Assembly (NCBI GenBank): GCA_036499165.1
Contig: DASYEE010000189.1
Location: 1-7,864, forward strand
Reading direction: 5' to 3'
DNA: 7,864 bases
Origin: Galbitalea sp036499165
GTDB lineage: Bacteria > Actinomycetota > Actinomycetes > Actinomycetales > Microbacteriaceae
The notes under the pieces are model-generated. The model made no database searches, was not told where the DNA came from, and saw nothing but the letters and a program-made list of their open reading frames with translations. Positions 1-4,818 of this stretch are shown here, piece by piece. The position numbers and the translations under genes are program-made. Every line of letters begins with the position of its first letter. Position 1 is the first letter of the stretch.

Positions 1-307
1 GCTCGCCGAAGGTAGCGTTGATGACCTTGATGTGCACTCGAGCCTGCCGGACCGTGCTGGGCCGGTTCGCCTCATAGGCCCGCAACCAGGTCGCAGTCCA
101 CTCCCCCATCGTCGTCTTCGCATGCCGCGGATCGACGTAATTCCCCGTGACGACATCCGCGGTGACCTTGTCCAGCCAATGCTGGGCGCTGTTCTGCGGA
201 TCGCGCGGATTGTCCTTGAACCGGAAGTGGCGTGCATGCTCCTTGCCCCCCGTGTCACGGTAGCGTGCACGCCAGGTGCCGTTAGGACGTTTCTGGATGC
301 TCGCCAT
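1..307 (-). CDS. int: Tyrosine recombinase (phage integrase), N-terminal part, cut by window edge
   Basis: This is the first 102 residues of a phage-type tyrosine integrase, which would insert the element into, and with an excisionase remove it from, the host chromosome. The N-terminus (about residues 1-55) has the arm-binding pattern RPNGTWRARYRD followed by basic and aromatic residues (HARHFRF). A core-binding helical domain then begins around residue 65 (MGEWTATWL, RPSTVRQAR). The catalytic R/H/R/Y residues lie beyond the left edge and cannot be checked. The ATG at 305-307 lies 5 bases after the stop of the leftward repressor gene. With only a weak Shine-Dalgarno, it is probably translated by coupling on the repressor message. 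attP would normally lie just past the 3' end, outside the window. I am confident of the family but not of the subfamily. Confidence 0.92.
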   Translation of the reverse strand, partial: MASIQKRPNGTWRARYRDTGGKEHARHFRFKDNPRDPQNSAQHWLDKVTADVVTGNYVDPRHAKTTMGEWTATWLRAYEANRPSTVRQARVHIKVINATFGE

Positions 308-312
308 AATGC

Positions 313-1017
313 TTACCGTTCGGCGGCGGGTGTCGCGTCATCGAAATGCTTGAGAACCCGCGTCTGAAACTCGTCGTCCGACAGCCCGGAGAGGTCTCGT
401 AGTGGATACCAATACCTGTCGACCAACGCTTCGCTGAGAAGATCCATCACGCGTGACGCCTCGAATGGGTAGATCGCGGATGCCCTATGCACACTTTCCG
501 AAACCCCTCGGTATAGATCGTCAACTATCGTCGCGAGGTCCGAATTGCTGCTTAGCAACTCGTCGACCAGGTCGTATGACGCGGGATTGACCTTTACATA
601 GTCAGCGAGCTCTGGCACGTTGCCCCACGTGAACGGGAAAGCCTCGTCAAGTTGCCGCGCAACCGCTTCCTTGCGGAACAACAGCTCCGCTCCCGCTTTG
701 CGGAAATCCTCGACGCCGCCGCGCAAATACTCGTAGCTGGCGCGCAAAGCTGCGGACGTGTCTGATTCGACCAAATCTTCAACCCGGTAATTGAGGATGC
801 GCGCTATCACGAGAACTTCGGGGAGCCTGAGCGATCGAGGTGCCTTCTCGTTCTCAATCCGCGCGATCGTCGTCTGGTGAATGCCCGGAACGCCCGCGTC
901 GGTCATGAGCTGTGCGAGTTCGGCTTGAGAGTACCCGGCGCGCTCGCGGGCCTTCTTGACGTTGCGAGCCGCGGCCTCATCGACGCTCGACGGAAAATCG
1001 GGACTTGTCTGTTCCAC
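313..1017 (-). CDS. XRE-type helix-turn-helix repressor (probable immunity repressor)
   Basis: This 234-residue protein has an N-terminal XRE/Cro-type HTH at about residues 18-83. Its features are a first helix (NVKKARERAG), the YSQAELAQLM turn region, and a recognition helix around HQTTIARIENEKAP. The remaining ~150 residues are helical and acidic (SYEYLRGGVEDF, DLATIVDDLYRGV, FEASRVMDLLSEAL) and probably mediate dimerisation or inducer contact. I see no S24 (LexA-like) peptidase motif, so RecA-triggered self-cleavage is not indicated. Release by an antirepressor protein would be an alternative, as for Stl in staphylococcal islands. The start is GTG at 1015-1017. The gene is divergent from the excisionase-like gene and shares a 115-bp control region with it, and int follows 5 bases downstream. 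The role as master repressor is inferred from the fold and this layout. Confidence 0.85.
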   Translation of the reverse strand: MEQTSPDFPSSVDEAAARNVKKARERAGYSQAELAQLMTDAGVPGIHQTTIARIENEKAPRSLRLPEVLVIARILNYRVEDLVESDTSAALRASYEYLRGGVEDFRKAGAELLFRKEAVARQLDEAFPFTWGNVPELADYVKVNPASYDLVDELLSSNSDLATIVDDLYRGVSESVHRASAIYPFEASRVMDLLSEALVDRYWYPLRDLSGLSDDEFQTRVLKHFDDATPAAER

Positions 1018-1064
1018 GCCCTAACACTCTCATGGATAACTATGCATTTCAACACGTGGCTACA

Positions 1065-1093
1065 TTGACCCGCAACACACTGTGTAATATGCT
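1065..1093 (+). promoter_or_regulatory. Rightward early promoter with palindromic operator in the spacer
   Basis: A -35 element TTGACC (1065-1070) is separated by exactly 17 bases from a -10 element TATGCT (1088-1093), matching the vegetative sigma consensus well. The 11-base palindrome ACACA-C-TGTGT (1075-1085) fills the spacer, where a bound repressor would block polymerase. Transcription would start near 1100 and read the excisionase-like gene at 1133. Confidence 0.7.
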
Positions 1094-1116
1094 GTCCTGT
1101 GTTCACCATCAAACAC

Positions 1117-1126
1117 GAGGAAGGGG
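1117..1126 (+). promoter_or_regulatory. Ribosome binding site of the excisionase-like gene
   Basis: GAGGAAGGGG ends 6 bases before the ATG at 1133. It is a strong purine-rich Shine-Dalgarno and fixes that start. Confidence 0.8.
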
Positions 1127-1132
1127 TGACCA

Positions 1133-1324
1133 ATGGCTCTGACCGTTGAATTGCTCACGCTTACCGAGGCCGCCGAGCGCCTACGTAAGTCTGATGCTCA
1201 GCTGCGCTGGATGATCCACCAAGGCACGGCACCGAGGTCGGCGCTGATTGGCGGTCGGCGCATGTTCCGATCTGCCGACATCGAAGCCTTCATCGAGGCC
1301 GCTTTCGCCAGGGAGGTGGCCTAG
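1133..1324 (+). CDS. xis: Excisionase-like small DNA-binding protein (MerR/Xis-type winged HTH)
   Basis: This 63-residue protein spans a single excisionase-family HTH. It has the helix LTLTEAAERLRKSDAQLRWMIHQG (residues 8-31), a wing with a basic turn (IGGRRMFRSADIEAFIE), and a short tail. The pattern 'T.xEAAxxL...x.xR.....G.....x.GRR.xFxxxDIxxFI' is typical of excisionases that bend att DNA and direct the integrase towards excision. Such proteins can also act as Cro-like regulators. It is the first gene after the rightward promoter and is divergent from repressor and int, the usual place for xis. The stop TAG (1322-1324) shares its G with the GTG of the next gene, so the two are probably coupled. 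The gene symbol is given for family role only. A purely regulatory function is the alternative. Confidence 0.75.
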   Translation: MALTVELLTLTEAAERLRKSDAQLRWMIHQGTAPRSALIGGRRMFRSADIEAFIEAAFAREVA

Positions 1325-1482
1325 TGGCTCGCCGCCACTCCTACCCCGTCCCGACTGCAGACCGAGCCGAACGGAACCTCGAGCGCTGGTTCCGCAAGAA
1401 ACGCGTCGCGCTCGCCTTGAAAAAGAAAGTGGCCGTGCAGGGGACGCAACCCCTGACGGCCAATCGATCGCAAACCCACTAA
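1324..1482 (+). CDS. Small basic protein of unknown function
   Basis: This is a 52-residue open frame with GTG start at 1324, whose first base is the last base of the preceding TAG stop. The product is strongly basic, with RAERNLERWFRKKR followed by LALKKKVAV, which suggests nucleic acid contact. I recognise no family. The overlap with xis, the absence of any other gene for this stretch, and the AAGGAA Shine-Dalgarno of the next gene starting right at its stop all support a real gene in the early operon. It is short, so a non-coding spacer remains possible. Confidence 0.55.
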   Translation: MARRHSYPVPTADRAERNLERWFRKKRVALALKKKVAVQGTQPLTANRSQTH

Positions 1483-1493
1483 GGAAAACGAAC

Positions 1494-2195
1494 ATGACAA
1501 TTATCGCAGAAACCACCGCAGCGCTCAACATCAAGCCCGCCGACGACGCCCTTATGGTGTTCAACACCAGCGAGGTCGTCCCAACACCGATCGAGCTCGA
1601 TCACGCCGAGCAATTCGCGAACTTCACGATCAAGGTTGAGTTCATGGCCGACGATAAGCCCGTCTCTTATGAGCCCGTGCCGGATATCGCCGGCATGCTC
1701 TACCGGTTCCCGGGCACTATCCGAATCCGCATGTGGGACGACACGTTCATGCTCCGCATGTTGCCTGGTTCAACAGAAGACGACGTCGACGAAATGAAAG
1801 CGATCGTGGAACAGGTCCGCTCCGGCCTCATGCGCCACATCCCGTTCCAGGAGCGCACCAGGAAAGACGGCCGCACATGGTGGTGGCTCGCGCCCGGCTT
1901 CATGGTGAAGCAGTCGCGGCCCGCCCGCATCAAATACCCGTCATACCTGACGGTCTGCGACGACGCCGACTGCGACGACACGTTCCACCTGGCCGAGAAC
2001 AACATCTTCTTCCATAACAAGGATCTCGGCCTGAAGGATCTGTACCTCGAGCGCCCATCCAACGACGTCTGGAACATCCAACCACGCGACGACTGGGAAT
2101 CTTTCACCGTCGCCGAGGCGATCGGGTATGCGAACGACTTGCAATGGGCTGCAGCCGAGGCCCTCAAGCTCAACCAAAAGCGGGCGGCGCTCTAG
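1494..2195 (+). CDS. Unrecognised early-operon protein, 233 residues
   Basis: I do not recognise this protein. The ATG at 1494 is chosen because AAGGAA (1481-1486) precedes it by 7 bases; the open frame extends further upstream but would overlap the two preceding genes. The product is acidic and mixed alpha/beta, with no signal peptide or membrane segment. Visible features are FTIKVEFMADDKPVSYEPVPD (residues ~44-64), an aromatic run RTWWWLAPGF near the middle, a Cys pair in CDDADCDD, and a C-terminal helix rich in Ala and Glu (WAAAEALKLNQKRAAL). It sits between xis and the replication-initiator-like gene, where elements of this kind carry regulators or helper-interaction proteins. Its function is unknown. 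Confidence 0.8.
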   Translation: MTIIAETTAALNIKPADDALMVFNTSEVVPTPIELDHAEQFANFTIKVEFMADDKPVSYEPVPDIAGMLYRFPGTIRIRMWDDTFMLRMLPGSTEDDVDEMKAIVEQVRSGLMRHIPFQERTRKDGRTWWWLAPGFMVKQSRPARIKYPSYLTVCDDADCDDTFHLAENNIFFHNKDLGLKDLYLERPSNDVWNIQPRDDWESFTVAEAIGYANDLQWAAAEALKLNQKRAAL

Positions 2196-2219
2196 GGGAT
2201 GCTCACGCGCAACCATATT

Positions 2220-2260
2220 CCACGGTCGGCCGACATCCGGTCATGTTCGGCCGACCGTGG
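2220..2260. repeat. Perfect 14-bp inverted repeat between early genes (terminator or operator)
   Basis: CCACGGTCGGCCGA (2220-2233) is exactly complementary to TCGGCCGACCGTGG (2247-2260). After one bulged base the stem can continue as CAT/ATG (2234-2236 with 2243-2245), leaving a 6-base loop. It lies 24 bases after the stop of the 233-residue gene and 28 bases before the ATG of the initiator-like gene. No T tract follows. It could therefore be a U-less actinobacterial-type terminator or attenuator, or a protein-binding palindrome controlling replication gene expression. The structure is certain; the role is not. Confidence 0.9.
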
Positions 2261-2288
2261 TCGTCATCCGAAGAGAGGCAAGTGACAC

Positions 2289-2846
2289 ATGGGAGCGAAC
2301 CTGGCACTCGAGGCGGTGGCTTATTGCAACACCAAGCAGATTGAAGCGACCCCTCGGGTACTGCTCATGTGGATGGCTCTGCGAGCTCTGGACGATGATT
2401 CCGCGCGCCCCGGATCTCCGGCGAGGAGGTCGTTCATGCGCAGACAGGAGCTCGCGGTGGGTCTCGGTCGAATGATGCCGGACCGGAAGCCGCGTGAGGA
2501 TGATGTGGAGGCGCTGCGAGCGTGGGATGCCGACGATCAGGCTGTGACCCGCTGTTTGCGAAGGCTGAAGGTGGCCAACGCGATCGAGGAGGTCGGCCGA
2601 GCGCATAACGGCCGGACTGTGGAATACGAGATCAACCTCGGTCGGCCCTCTTCACTCACCGTCCCCCTTTCTTCGACGGTGAGCGTACCTGTAGGGGGAC
2701 GCTCAGTGAAGAATCCGCCTTCACTCAGCGTCCCCCCAATAAGAACAGATGAGAAAGAGAAGAAACCGGGACGACAACCTCGCCCTACGCAAGCACCTCA
2801 CTTCATCCCTGTGGATAACTCGGAGGTCGAACAAATTGCCAGTTGA
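2289..2846 (+). CDS. Winged-HTH replication-initiator-like protein carrying the origin repeats
   Basis: This 185-residue protein starts at an ATG preceded by a purine-rich site (GAGAGG, about 10 bases upstream). Residues ~1-118 look like a winged helix-turn-helix: helix TPRVLLMWMALRAL, RRQELAVGLG as a first HTH helix, then AVTRCLRRLKVANAIEEV as the recognition helix, and a wing ending GRTVEYEINLG. This arrangement is seen in phage and plasmid replication initiators such as the N-terminal half of lambda O-type proteins. Residues ~121-150 form a Ser/Val/Pro linker with repeated SLTVP/SLSVPP, encoded by three 18-base repeats. A short basic tail follows (EKEKKPGRQPRP). No helicase or primase domain is present, so replication would depend on host enzymes or genes outside the window. 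A plain transcriptional regulator is the alternative. Confidence 0.65.
   Translation: MGANLALEAVAYCNTKQIEATPRVLLMWMALRALDDDSARPGSPARRSFMRRQELAVGLGRMMPDRKPREDDVEALRAWDADDQAVTRCLRRLKVANAIEEVGRAHNGRTVEYEINLGRPSSLTVPLSSTVSVPVGGRSVKNPPSLSVPPIRTDEKEKKPGRQPRPTQAPHFIPVDNSEVEQIAS
2650..2736. repeat. Three 18-base iteron-like repeats plus one degenerate copy
   Basis: The copies are CTTCACTCACCGTCCCCC at 2650-2667 (forward), GGGGGACGCTCAGTGAAG at 2694-2711 (reverse; reads CTTCACTGAGCGTCCCCC on the other strand), and CTTCACTCAGCGTCCCCC at 2719-2736 (forward). The third copy differs from each of the other two by one base. A weaker copy around 2674-2691 shares TGAGCGT. The reverse and last forward copies are also a near-perfect inverted repeat with a 7-base loop. 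Confidence 0.85.
2738..2766. other. AT-rich, purine-biased stretch (possible duplex-unwinding element)
   Basis: This 29-base stretch has 9 G/C bases and is almost all purine on the + strand. It directly follows the last iteron, where a DNA unwinding element would be expected. Confidence 0.5.
2810..2818 (-). other. Perfect DnaA box
   Basis: TGTGGATAA on the + strand is TTATCCACA on the - strand, the strongest consensus DnaA-binding 9-mer. A given 9-mer is expected about 0.06 times in a window this size. It lies 44 bases past the AT-rich stretch. Confidence 0.65.
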
Positions 2847-3063
2847 CGAACTCGACCACGGCCACCGCTGCGACCGCCACATCGGCGAAGCCTTCCGCGT
2901 GCGCTGCACCGACTGCGACCGCGAGGCAGAGCGAGCCACCGCGGAACGCACCGTCGCCGGACGGGTCCGCTACCAGGCCGGTTCTCACTGCCCGCGACAC
3001 GACGGCTACATGCAACCCTGCGACGCATGCGCTCGCGATCTGCTGCGCGGTGACGCCGAATGA
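2836..3063 (+). CDS. Small protein with two CxxH-CxxC zinc-binding-type motifs
   Basis: This is a 75-residue protein. TTG at 2836 is chosen because GGAGG (2822-2826) precedes it by 9 bases; it overlaps the initiator gene by 11 bases in another frame, suggesting translational coupling. The in-frame ATG at 2749 would overlap by about 100 bases and has no comparable ribosome site. The protein has two similar Cys/His units. Residues 12-27 are C-x2-H-x8-C-x2-C (CDRH...CTDC), and residues 52-65 are C-x2-H-x6-C-x2-C (CPRH...CDAC). Each could bind one zinc, and the unit looks internally duplicated. A nucleic-acid-binding or protein-adapter role next to the replication gene is likely but not shown. 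I do not recognise a named family. Confidence 0.7.
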   Translation: MPVDELDHGHRCDRHIGEAFRVRCTDCDREAERATAERTVAGRVRYQAGSHCPRHDGYMQPCDACARDLLRGDAE

Positions 3064-3087
3064 CGTCGAGGAGTGTCGCCCGGTGAG

Positions 3088-3660
3088 TCAGTCGACTGGT
3101 TCGCTAGCCGCGCGCAACCGCTTCGGGTTGTGGTCGGTTTTCACCCAACGGCCATGCTTTCGATGCGGCCAGTGCAGCCAGCTATACGTGCGCCACACTT
3201 CCTGCAATTCACCCGGAACCACGGGCACGCGAACCGCGCCCGTAGACGTACGGTACCTCCCGACGACATGGAAGATAACACCGACTCGCATGGTCTCGAT
3301 CTCCCCCGGAAGCGCTGTGAACCTGTGCGTGAGCCCCGGCGAGTTCATGTCCATAACGTCAGCTGTCGGAAGACCAGCTCGTATCTGGACGCCCCACGTT
3401 TGTACCCGCACGTCGTACAGGACAAACCCTCGTCTCGCGTGCACTTCGAGGTCGAACTCTCGAGCAAAGTTGAACGGCGGGACAGGTCGTCCGTTGAAAT
3501 GCTGCACGCGGACCAGCATCGCCGGTTCGGGATCACGACGCTGGGTCACGAAGTCCACTACAGCGATCCCGACGGCGACGAACGCGAGCACTGCTGCGAT
3601 GCCCTGTACGCCGGCCCAACCGGGCCAGCTGAGCCATGTGCCGATCCCCTGCCAGAACAT
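3088..3660 (-). CDS. Single-pass membrane-anchored protein of unknown function, leftward cargo
   Basis: This is a 190-residue protein. The start is taken as ATG at 3658-3660: it places a hydrophobic segment (about residues 14-38, GWAGVQGIAAVLAFVAVGIAVV) at the N-terminus, and it has TAAGCT (3668-3673) 7 bases upstream, the spacing of a leaderless -10 element. The longer open frame upstream overlaps the next leftward gene and is Ser/Arg-rich without structure. After the membrane segment and a basic TQRR stop-transfer, the remaining ~150 residues look beta-rich and soluble (AMLVRVQHFNGRPVPPF, FVLYDVRVQTWG, TMRVGVIFHVVGRY). Orientation is probably C-terminal cytoplasmic, since basic residues follow the segment. 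It converges with the zinc-motif gene, leaving 24 bases. A host-modifying or superinfection-exclusion role is a guess from its position and topology. Confidence 0.65.
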   Translation of the reverse strand: MFWQGIGTWLSWPGWAGVQGIAAVLAFVAVGIAVVDFVTQRRDPEPAMLVRVQHFNGRPVPPFNFAREFDLEVHARRGFVLYDVRVQTWGVQIRAGLPTADVMDMNSPGLTHRFTALPGEIETMRVGVIFHVVGRYRTSTGAVRVPVVPGELQEVWRTYSWLHWPHRKHGRWVKTDHNPKRLRAASEPVD

Positions 3661-3667
3661 GCGACGA

Positions 3668-3673
3668 AGCTTA
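3668..3673 (-). promoter_or_regulatory. Candidate -10 element (TAAGCT) for a leaderless transcript
   Basis: TAAGCT on the - strand ends 7 bases before the ATG at 3660, so transcription would begin at or next to the start codon. No Shine-Dalgarno is visible and no -35 consensus was found. Confidence 0.4.
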
Positions 3674-3712
3674 TCGGTAGGCTGCGCCCGCGAGGCTAGC
3701 GTGCTGGGGTTC

Positions 3713-4021
3713 TTATTCGATGACCTCAACGGTGGTTTCGTCACTGAGGTCAGTCGCGCCAACGTGCACGAGCGCTCGGATAGCAGTGTCGAGTCCCGCT
3801 TCCTTTGCATCGTCTTCTTCGGAGTCTCCTCCGAGCGAGTCGACAAGCACACGTACTTTCGAGATGGGCCGCGCGCTGTCGCTAACTGCCGAAGCGTAGC
3901 TGAACTCCACGTGATGCGATTTGTGCTCGTTCGGCGCGTATCGCTGGACCCCGGTCTTGAATCGTGCGAGGTCGACGAATGGCACGTTCACGACCACCGT
4001 GGTCCTATAGCGCACTTTCAT
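3713..4021 (-). CDS. Small acidic protein of unknown function, leftward cargo
   Basis: This 102-residue soluble protein starts at ATG 4019-4021. The N-terminal half is beta-like (MKVRYRTTVVVNVPFVDLARF, HHVEFSYASAV, ISKVRVLVDSLGG). The C-terminal half is acidic (GGDSEEDDAKEAG, DLSDETTVEVIE) with one likely helix (LDTAIRALVHVG). No cysteines, signal peptide or membrane segment are present. I do not recognise a family. It lies between two membrane protein genes on the same strand, 20 bases after the upstream gene and 52 bases before the next start. It could form a membrane-linked complex with them. It lacks a strong Shine-Dalgarno; TAGAGT (4028-4033) sits 6 bases before the ATG. Confidence 0.65.
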   Translation of the reverse strand: MKVRYRTTVVVNVPFVDLARFKTGVQRYAPNEHKSHHVEFSYASAVSDSARPISKVRVLVDSLGGDSEEDDAKEAGLDTAIRALVHVGATDLSDETTVEVIE

Positions 4022-4027
4022 CCCCGA

Positions 4028-4033
4028 ACTCTA
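4028..4033 (-). promoter_or_regulatory. Candidate -10 element (TAGAGT) for a leaderless transcript
   Basis: TAGAGT on the - strand ends 6 bases before the ATG at 4021. It matches the actinobacterial TAnnnT pattern, and there is no clear -35. Confidence 0.35.
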
Positions 4034-4041
4034 CTGGCGGC

Positions 4042-4356
4042 TCAACCCTCAGCGTCGGCTTCTTCCTCGATCTCGTCCGTCGCGACGATCATCAAGAGGC
4101 TCATCGCGAAGCAAAGCAGCGCGACGGCGGTGACCGTCCACGCCACGATTGCTTGCGTGAGCGGATATCCATTCACCTGCACCCCGGCGAGGGCCACTCC
4201 CTCGCCGGCAAGGGATGTTGCGACCCCGCCGATGATGATCTGCCGCACCCACCGTCGTTTCCGCAGGTTGATGGTGATGGCTCGGCGCTCGAGGACGAGT
4301 GTGAGGAGCACGATCGGGAAAACGCCGGCGAGGACGGAACAGGTTGCAGAATTCAC
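4042..4356 (-). CDS. Three-pass small membrane protein, leftward cargo
   Basis: This is a 104-residue protein. GTG at 4354-4356 is chosen because it begins at the first hydrophobic segment and has TAGGCT 7 bases upstream; the frame open further upstream runs over the divergent gene at 4411 and is low in plausibility. Three hydrophobic segments are visible: about residues 6-23 (SVLAGVFPIVLLTLVL), 39-59 (QIIIGGVATSLAGEGVALAG) and 67-92 (LTQAIVAWTVTAVALLCFAM and onward). A basic loop LRKRRWVR lies between segments 1 and 2, with an acidic tail EIEEEADAE. The positive loop predicts an outside N-terminus and a cytoplasmic basic loop. It leads the leftward cassette. A role in envelope modification or exclusion of other phages is possible but unsupported by any recognised motif. 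Confidence 0.7.
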   Translation of the reverse strand: MNSATCSVLAGVFPIVLLTLVLERRAITINLRKRRWVRQIIIGGVATSLAGEGVALAGVQVNGYPLTQAIVAWTVTAVALLCFAMSLLMIVATDEIEEEADAEG

Positions 4357-4363
4357 GCGCCCG

Positions 4364-4369
4364 AGCCTA
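4364..4369 (-). promoter_or_regulatory. Candidate -10 element (TAGGCT) for a leaderless transcript
   Basis: TAGGCT on the - strand ends exactly 7 bases before the GTG at 4356. The 54 bases to the divergent gene at 4411 contain no convincing -35 on either strand. Confidence 0.45.
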
Positions 4370-4410
4370 GCGGCGGTGATCGGTTGAGCGCGCCGCAGCC
4401 AGGAGGCTAC

Positions 4411-4809
4411 TTGAGCCGTGAGGATATGGTCCTCACGATCCCGATGTCTGCGCGGATGTGCGAGTACTTCACGAAGCGCTTCAACTTGGACAAGATCCGC
4501 AAAGACGAGCGCGGCGACAACCCGGAACTCGACCAGATGCTGGAAGCAATCAACTGGTCCTACAGCAACCTCATTGCGCTCCGCGAGCCACGAACTGCCA
4601 CGGTGGGAAGCGAAACTGCGCCACACCGGGAAACGGCCACACCATGGGATCACCTCACCAGCCAACAAGCTGCGGACAGGGTAGGAGTCACGCGGCGGCG
4701 CATCAACAGCGCTTGCCAGGATCGATCTCTACCGGCCAGACAGTTTGACGGGCGATGGATCATTCGCCCTGATGATGTCGACATCTGGAACGCGGCTCGA
4801 AAGAATTAG
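4411..4809 (+). CDS. Two-part DNA-binding protein with C-terminal excisionase-type HTH
   Basis: This is a 132-residue protein. TTG at 4411 follows AGGAGG (4401-4406) by 4 bases and is my preferred start. ATG 4426, which would give 127 residues, is the alternative. Residues ~14-60 form a helical acidic/basic region (MCEYFTKRFNLDKIRKDERG, ELDQMLEAINWSYSNLIALRE) that may dimerise. After a Thr-rich linker, residues ~81-130 form an excisionase/MerR-type HTH: LTSQQAADRVGVTRRRINSA, then a basic wing FDGRWIIRPDDVDIWN. It is the second such domain in the element, after the one at 1133. It is divergent from the leftward cargo and 9 bases upstream of the next gene, so it may regulate one or both transcription units. 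A structural or DNA-bending role in packaging is a less likely alternative. Confidence 0.75.
   Translation: MSREDMVLTIPMSARMCEYFTKRFNLDKIRKDERGDNPELDQMLEAINWSYSNLIALREPRTATVGSETAPHRETATPWDHLTSQQAADRVGVTRRRINSACQDRSLPARQFDGRWIIRPDDVDIWNAARKN
4417..4437. repeat. Perfect 8-bp inverted repeat over the start region of the second HTH gene
   Basis: CGTGAGGA (4417-4424) pairs with TCCTCACG (4430-4437) around a 5-base loop TATGG that contains the alternative ATG start 4426. As RNA it would hide the GAGG before that ATG. As DNA it is a possible autoregulatory operator. Confidence 0.75.
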
Positions 4810-4818
4810 GAGCCAGCC

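Larger units (their letters stand above)
1018..1132. promoter_or_regulatory. Divergent genetic-switch region with repeated AACAC motifs
   Basis: This is the control region between the leftward repressor/int genes and the rightward early genes. The pentamer AACAC occurs at 1023-1027, 1051-1055, 1074-1078 and 1112-1116, and its complement GTGTT at 1099-1103. Roughly 0.2 copies would be expected by chance on two strands. These are candidate repressor operators. I found no convincing leftward promoter: the leftward strand has only weak -10-like AT stretches around 1030-1045. That the repressor binds these sites is inference. Confidence 0.6.
2650..2818. other. Candidate replication origin: iterons, AT-rich purine tract and DnaA box
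   Basis: Three classic origin parts occur in order inside the initiator-like gene. These are 18-base repeats (2650-2736), a purine-rich AT-rich stretch (2738-2766, about 69% A+T in otherwise GC-rich DNA), and a perfect DnaA box (2810-2818). In phage lambda, iterons and an adjoining AT-rich tract lie within gene O in the same way, encoding its linker. Origin function is inferred from this arrangement. Confidence 0.6.

Noticed and set aside
1032..1038. TGGATAA near the repressor start as a DnaA box
   Set aside because: It is preceded by CA rather than TG, so the 9-mer does not match. Only the box at 2810 is a perfect match.
1248..1493. Upstream extension of the 233-residue gene
   Set aside because: It overlaps xis and the small basic ORF. 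The composition is Pro/Ser/Arg-rich, and a good ribosome site sits just before ATG 1494.
2650..2736. CRISPR array
   Set aside because: The repeats are in mixed orientation, have unequal spacing and lie within a coding gene. An origin is the better reading.
2843..4387. A very long rightward open frame (514 codons) and a second one at 3073-3699
   Set aside because: Both are antisense to three leftward genes with coherent membrane segments and leaderless -10 spacing. Their translations are Arg/Ser/Pro/Thr-rich without domains, typical of shadow frames in GC-rich DNA.
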